This document shows, one piece after another, positions 6,898 through 8,176 of a DNA stretch of 8,176 bases; the first letter of the stretch is position 1; each line of letters starts with the position of its first letter. This DNA comes from Phycisphaerales bacterium UBA4658 (lineage in GTDB: Bacteria > Planctomycetota > Phycisphaerae > Phycisphaerales > UBA1924), in assembly GCA_002405485.1 (NCBI GenBank), contig DHLW01000041.1:1-8176 (forward strand). Direction: 5' to 3'. The translations under genes and the position numbers were made by a program. The notes under the pieces were generated by a model. That model was not told the DNA's origin. It was given only the letters and a program-made list of their open reading frames with translations, and did no database searches.

Positions 6898-7620
6898 TTA
6901 CTCCGTCGGCGATTCAGAACCGGCCTGCGCGGCCTGTGCGGGCGGGATGGGCTTTGGGTAGATGGTGGCCGGAGGGACCGGCGCGAGCTTGACGGCGGCA
7001 GTGTCGAAGGCGAGGAGCTCTGCGTTCACCGACGCGCGGATGCGGTCGCCCGCGCCGCCGTCTTCCGGGCTGATCTGCACCGACTTGACGATGGCGTATC
7101 CGAGCGCGTGGTCGATCGAGGTGATGAAGTTCGCGGCGTCGGAGTATGTTCCGGCGAGCGTGAGCGTGAATCCGCTGCGGGAGTCGCGCACCTGCGGCTG
7201 CGCGGCAAGCGCGGCGAGGGCTTCGGCGGCGGCGGGCGTGCCCGGGGCGACGCCGGGAGGCAGAGCGGGCGCTCGGGTCGCCGAGTTCACGATCGGGTTC
7301 AGAGAGTCGATGCGGACCCCGGACTCGGCGGCGAGCGTCGAGATGCGCTCGAACAGCAGAGTCTGGTCGGCGCCCGCGGCGGATCGGGCCTGGATGGCCT
7401 TGACGCGCTCGGCGGTGACGCGCTGCAGATCGCGGACCTGATCGTCGCTGAGCCGGCCGAAGGCGGACTGGCCGGCGGACTGATCCTGCAGCGAGGCGAT
7501 CTGCCGACGGATGTCGTCGGTGGACTTCTCGGCGGATCCGACAAGAAAGTGACGGGCGCCCGCGCAGACGCAGACCGCGATGATGAGCTCACAGGCCACG
7601 CGTTTTGTGTCCAGACCCAT
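6898..7620 (-). CDS. pilO: PilO-like type IV pilus / type II secretion inner-membrane protein
   Basis: A 240-residue protein predicted to pair with the PilN-like protein in the inner-membrane alignment complex. A short basic N-terminus leads to a membrane segment at about residues 8-28 (VACELIIAVCVCAGARHFLV). A helical, coiled-coil-prone region follows at about 30-105. Residues 151-207 form a ferredoxin-like PilO core: FTLTLAGTYSDAANFITSID, then YAIVKSVQISPED and IRASVNAELLAF. An Ala/Pro-rich insert (118-142) and a Pro-rich tail (213-240) are less usual. The ATG at 7620 is preferred to the in-frame TTG at 7626, because GGAGGG sits 9 bases upstream of the ATG but only 3 bases from the TTG. The start is 2 bases after the stop of the upstream gene. 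Sequence similarity in this family is low, so the call leans on architecture and gene order. Confidence 0.75.
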   Translation of the reverse strand: MGLDTKRVACELIIAVCVCAGARHFLVGSAEKSTDDIRRQIASLQDQSAGQSAFGRLSDDQVRDLQRVTAERVKAIQARSAAGADQTLLFERISTLAAESGVRIDSLNPIVNSATRAPALPPGVAPGTPAAAEALAALAAQPQVRDSRSGFTLTLAGTYSDAANFITSIDHALGYAIVKSVQISPEDGGAGDRIRASVNAELLAFDTAAVKLAPVPPATIYPKPIPPAQAAQAGSESPTE

Positions 7621-7622
7621 GG

Positions 7623-8176
7623 TCAATGGCCCTCCGTGCCGGGCGCCTGGGTGATCGGAGGCGTCGGAGCGGTGGAGATCGGCGGGAGCAGATATCGCGG
7701 CGGGAGCCGGACGAGCGACAGCTTGAGTTCGAACACCTGGGCGTCATGGCCGCCGATGGCGGCCCGGTTGGTCGCGCCCAGCGTCGCGTTCTGGACGATC
7801 GGGAGTTGCTGGAGCGTGTTGACATACTCCCGGATGAGCGCAGGGGGATCGCCGGAACGCTCGAAGCGAACGTGGCCGCGCACCGAAACGAAGGAATCGG
7901 TCTCGCTCGTCTGCATGTCCAGGGCGTTGAGGCGGATGTCGGGGGGCGTGGATCGGGAGAGGGCGGCAAGGACGACGCCCCAGTCCACGGTCTTCTCCAG
8001 CGCCGAGCGGACCCGGTGCTCGATGCCGGTCAGGGCGAGATTGGCCTGCGCGGCCTGCTCGCGCTGGGCGAGGAGGGGCGCCTGCTGCTGGGCCTTGGCG
8101 ACCTCGGCGGCGAGCGCGGCCCGCTTCTGGCGCAACCGGAGCTGCGCGTCGCCGGCCTCGAAGGTCACGAACGCGG
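7623..8176 (-). CDS. pilN: PilN-like fimbrial assembly protein, C-terminal part (5' end outside window)
   Basis: The reverse frame is open through the right edge, so the true start and the expected membrane helix lie outside; 183 residues are visible. The first 50 or so are an Ala/Gln/Arg-rich helix (LRQKRAALAAEVAKAQQQAP), as follows the membrane segment in PilN. Next comes VDWGVVLAALSRSTPPDIRL and a ferredoxin-like core: VSVRGHVRF, IREYVNTLQQLPIVQNATLG and FELKLSLV. This is the pattern of the PilN periplasmic domain, including the 'L..L....P..i.L..l' helix-strand. The tail is Pro/Thr-rich (PPISTAPTPPITQAPG). The internal GTG at 8168 is not a likely start because the coding frame continues upstream of it. 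It is the first visible gene of the operon; a PilM-type ATPase gene would be expected just outside. Confidence 0.78.
   Translation of the reverse strand, partial: AFVTFEAGDAQLRLRQKRAALAAEVAKAQQQAPLLAQREQAAQANLALTGIEHRVRSALEKTVDWGVVLAALSRSTPPDIRLNALDMQTSETDSFVSVRGHVRFERSGDPPALIREYVNTLQQLPIVQNATLGATNRAAIGGHDAQVFELKLSLVRLPPRYLLPPISTAPTPPITQAPGTEGH
7630..7635 (-). promoter_or_regulatory. Ribosome binding site of the PilO-like gene, inside the PilN-like gene
   Basis: GGAGGG on the minus strand lies 9 bases before the ATG at 7620, within the last codons of the upstream gene. This favours the ATG over the TTG at 7626 and implies translational coupling. Confidence 0.6.

Overview
The window is GC-rich, bacterial and densely coding. 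The best taxonomic guess is a planctomycete, probably of the Phycisphaerae. This rests on a secreted Cys-rich protein ending in a single dockerin/EF-hand-like repeat (DFNVDGSVTAAD) close to the C-terminus, a type common in that group, and on a PilN/PilO-type cluster beside an ECF sigma factor. It is an inference from protein style, not from a marker gene.

Layout. (1) Positions 1-563, minus strand: the N-terminal half of an L-threonine aldolase, cut by the left edge. (2) Positions 709-3486, plus strand and divergent from it: a 925-residue fusion of a polyphosphate-binding CHAD domain, a Ppx/GppA phosphatase and an intact HD domain. (3) Positions 3487-3941: a 455-base gap with a candidate promoter and a leader that can fold into five consecutive hairpins. 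(4) Positions 3942-5447, plus strand: a secreted, duplicated, Cys-rich protein with a strong ribosome binding site, closed by a textbook intrinsic terminator at 5518-5554. (5) Positions 5735-6316, plus strand: an ECF-type sigma factor with no anti-sigma gene beside it. (6) Positions 6333-8176, minus strand and convergent with the sigma gene: a tightly packed PilN-PilO-PilP/GspC-like operon of type IV pilus or type II secretion inner-membrane components. Its first gene is cut by the right edge.

The units look functionally independent: amino acid metabolism, polyphosphate/(p)ppGpp metabolism, an abundant exported protein, a regulator and an envelope machine. I see no mobile element, CRISPR array, tRNA or rRNA. 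The items most worth a second look are the CHAD-Ppx-HD fusion, the structured leader, and the uncharacterised two-repeat secreted protein that the leader precedes.
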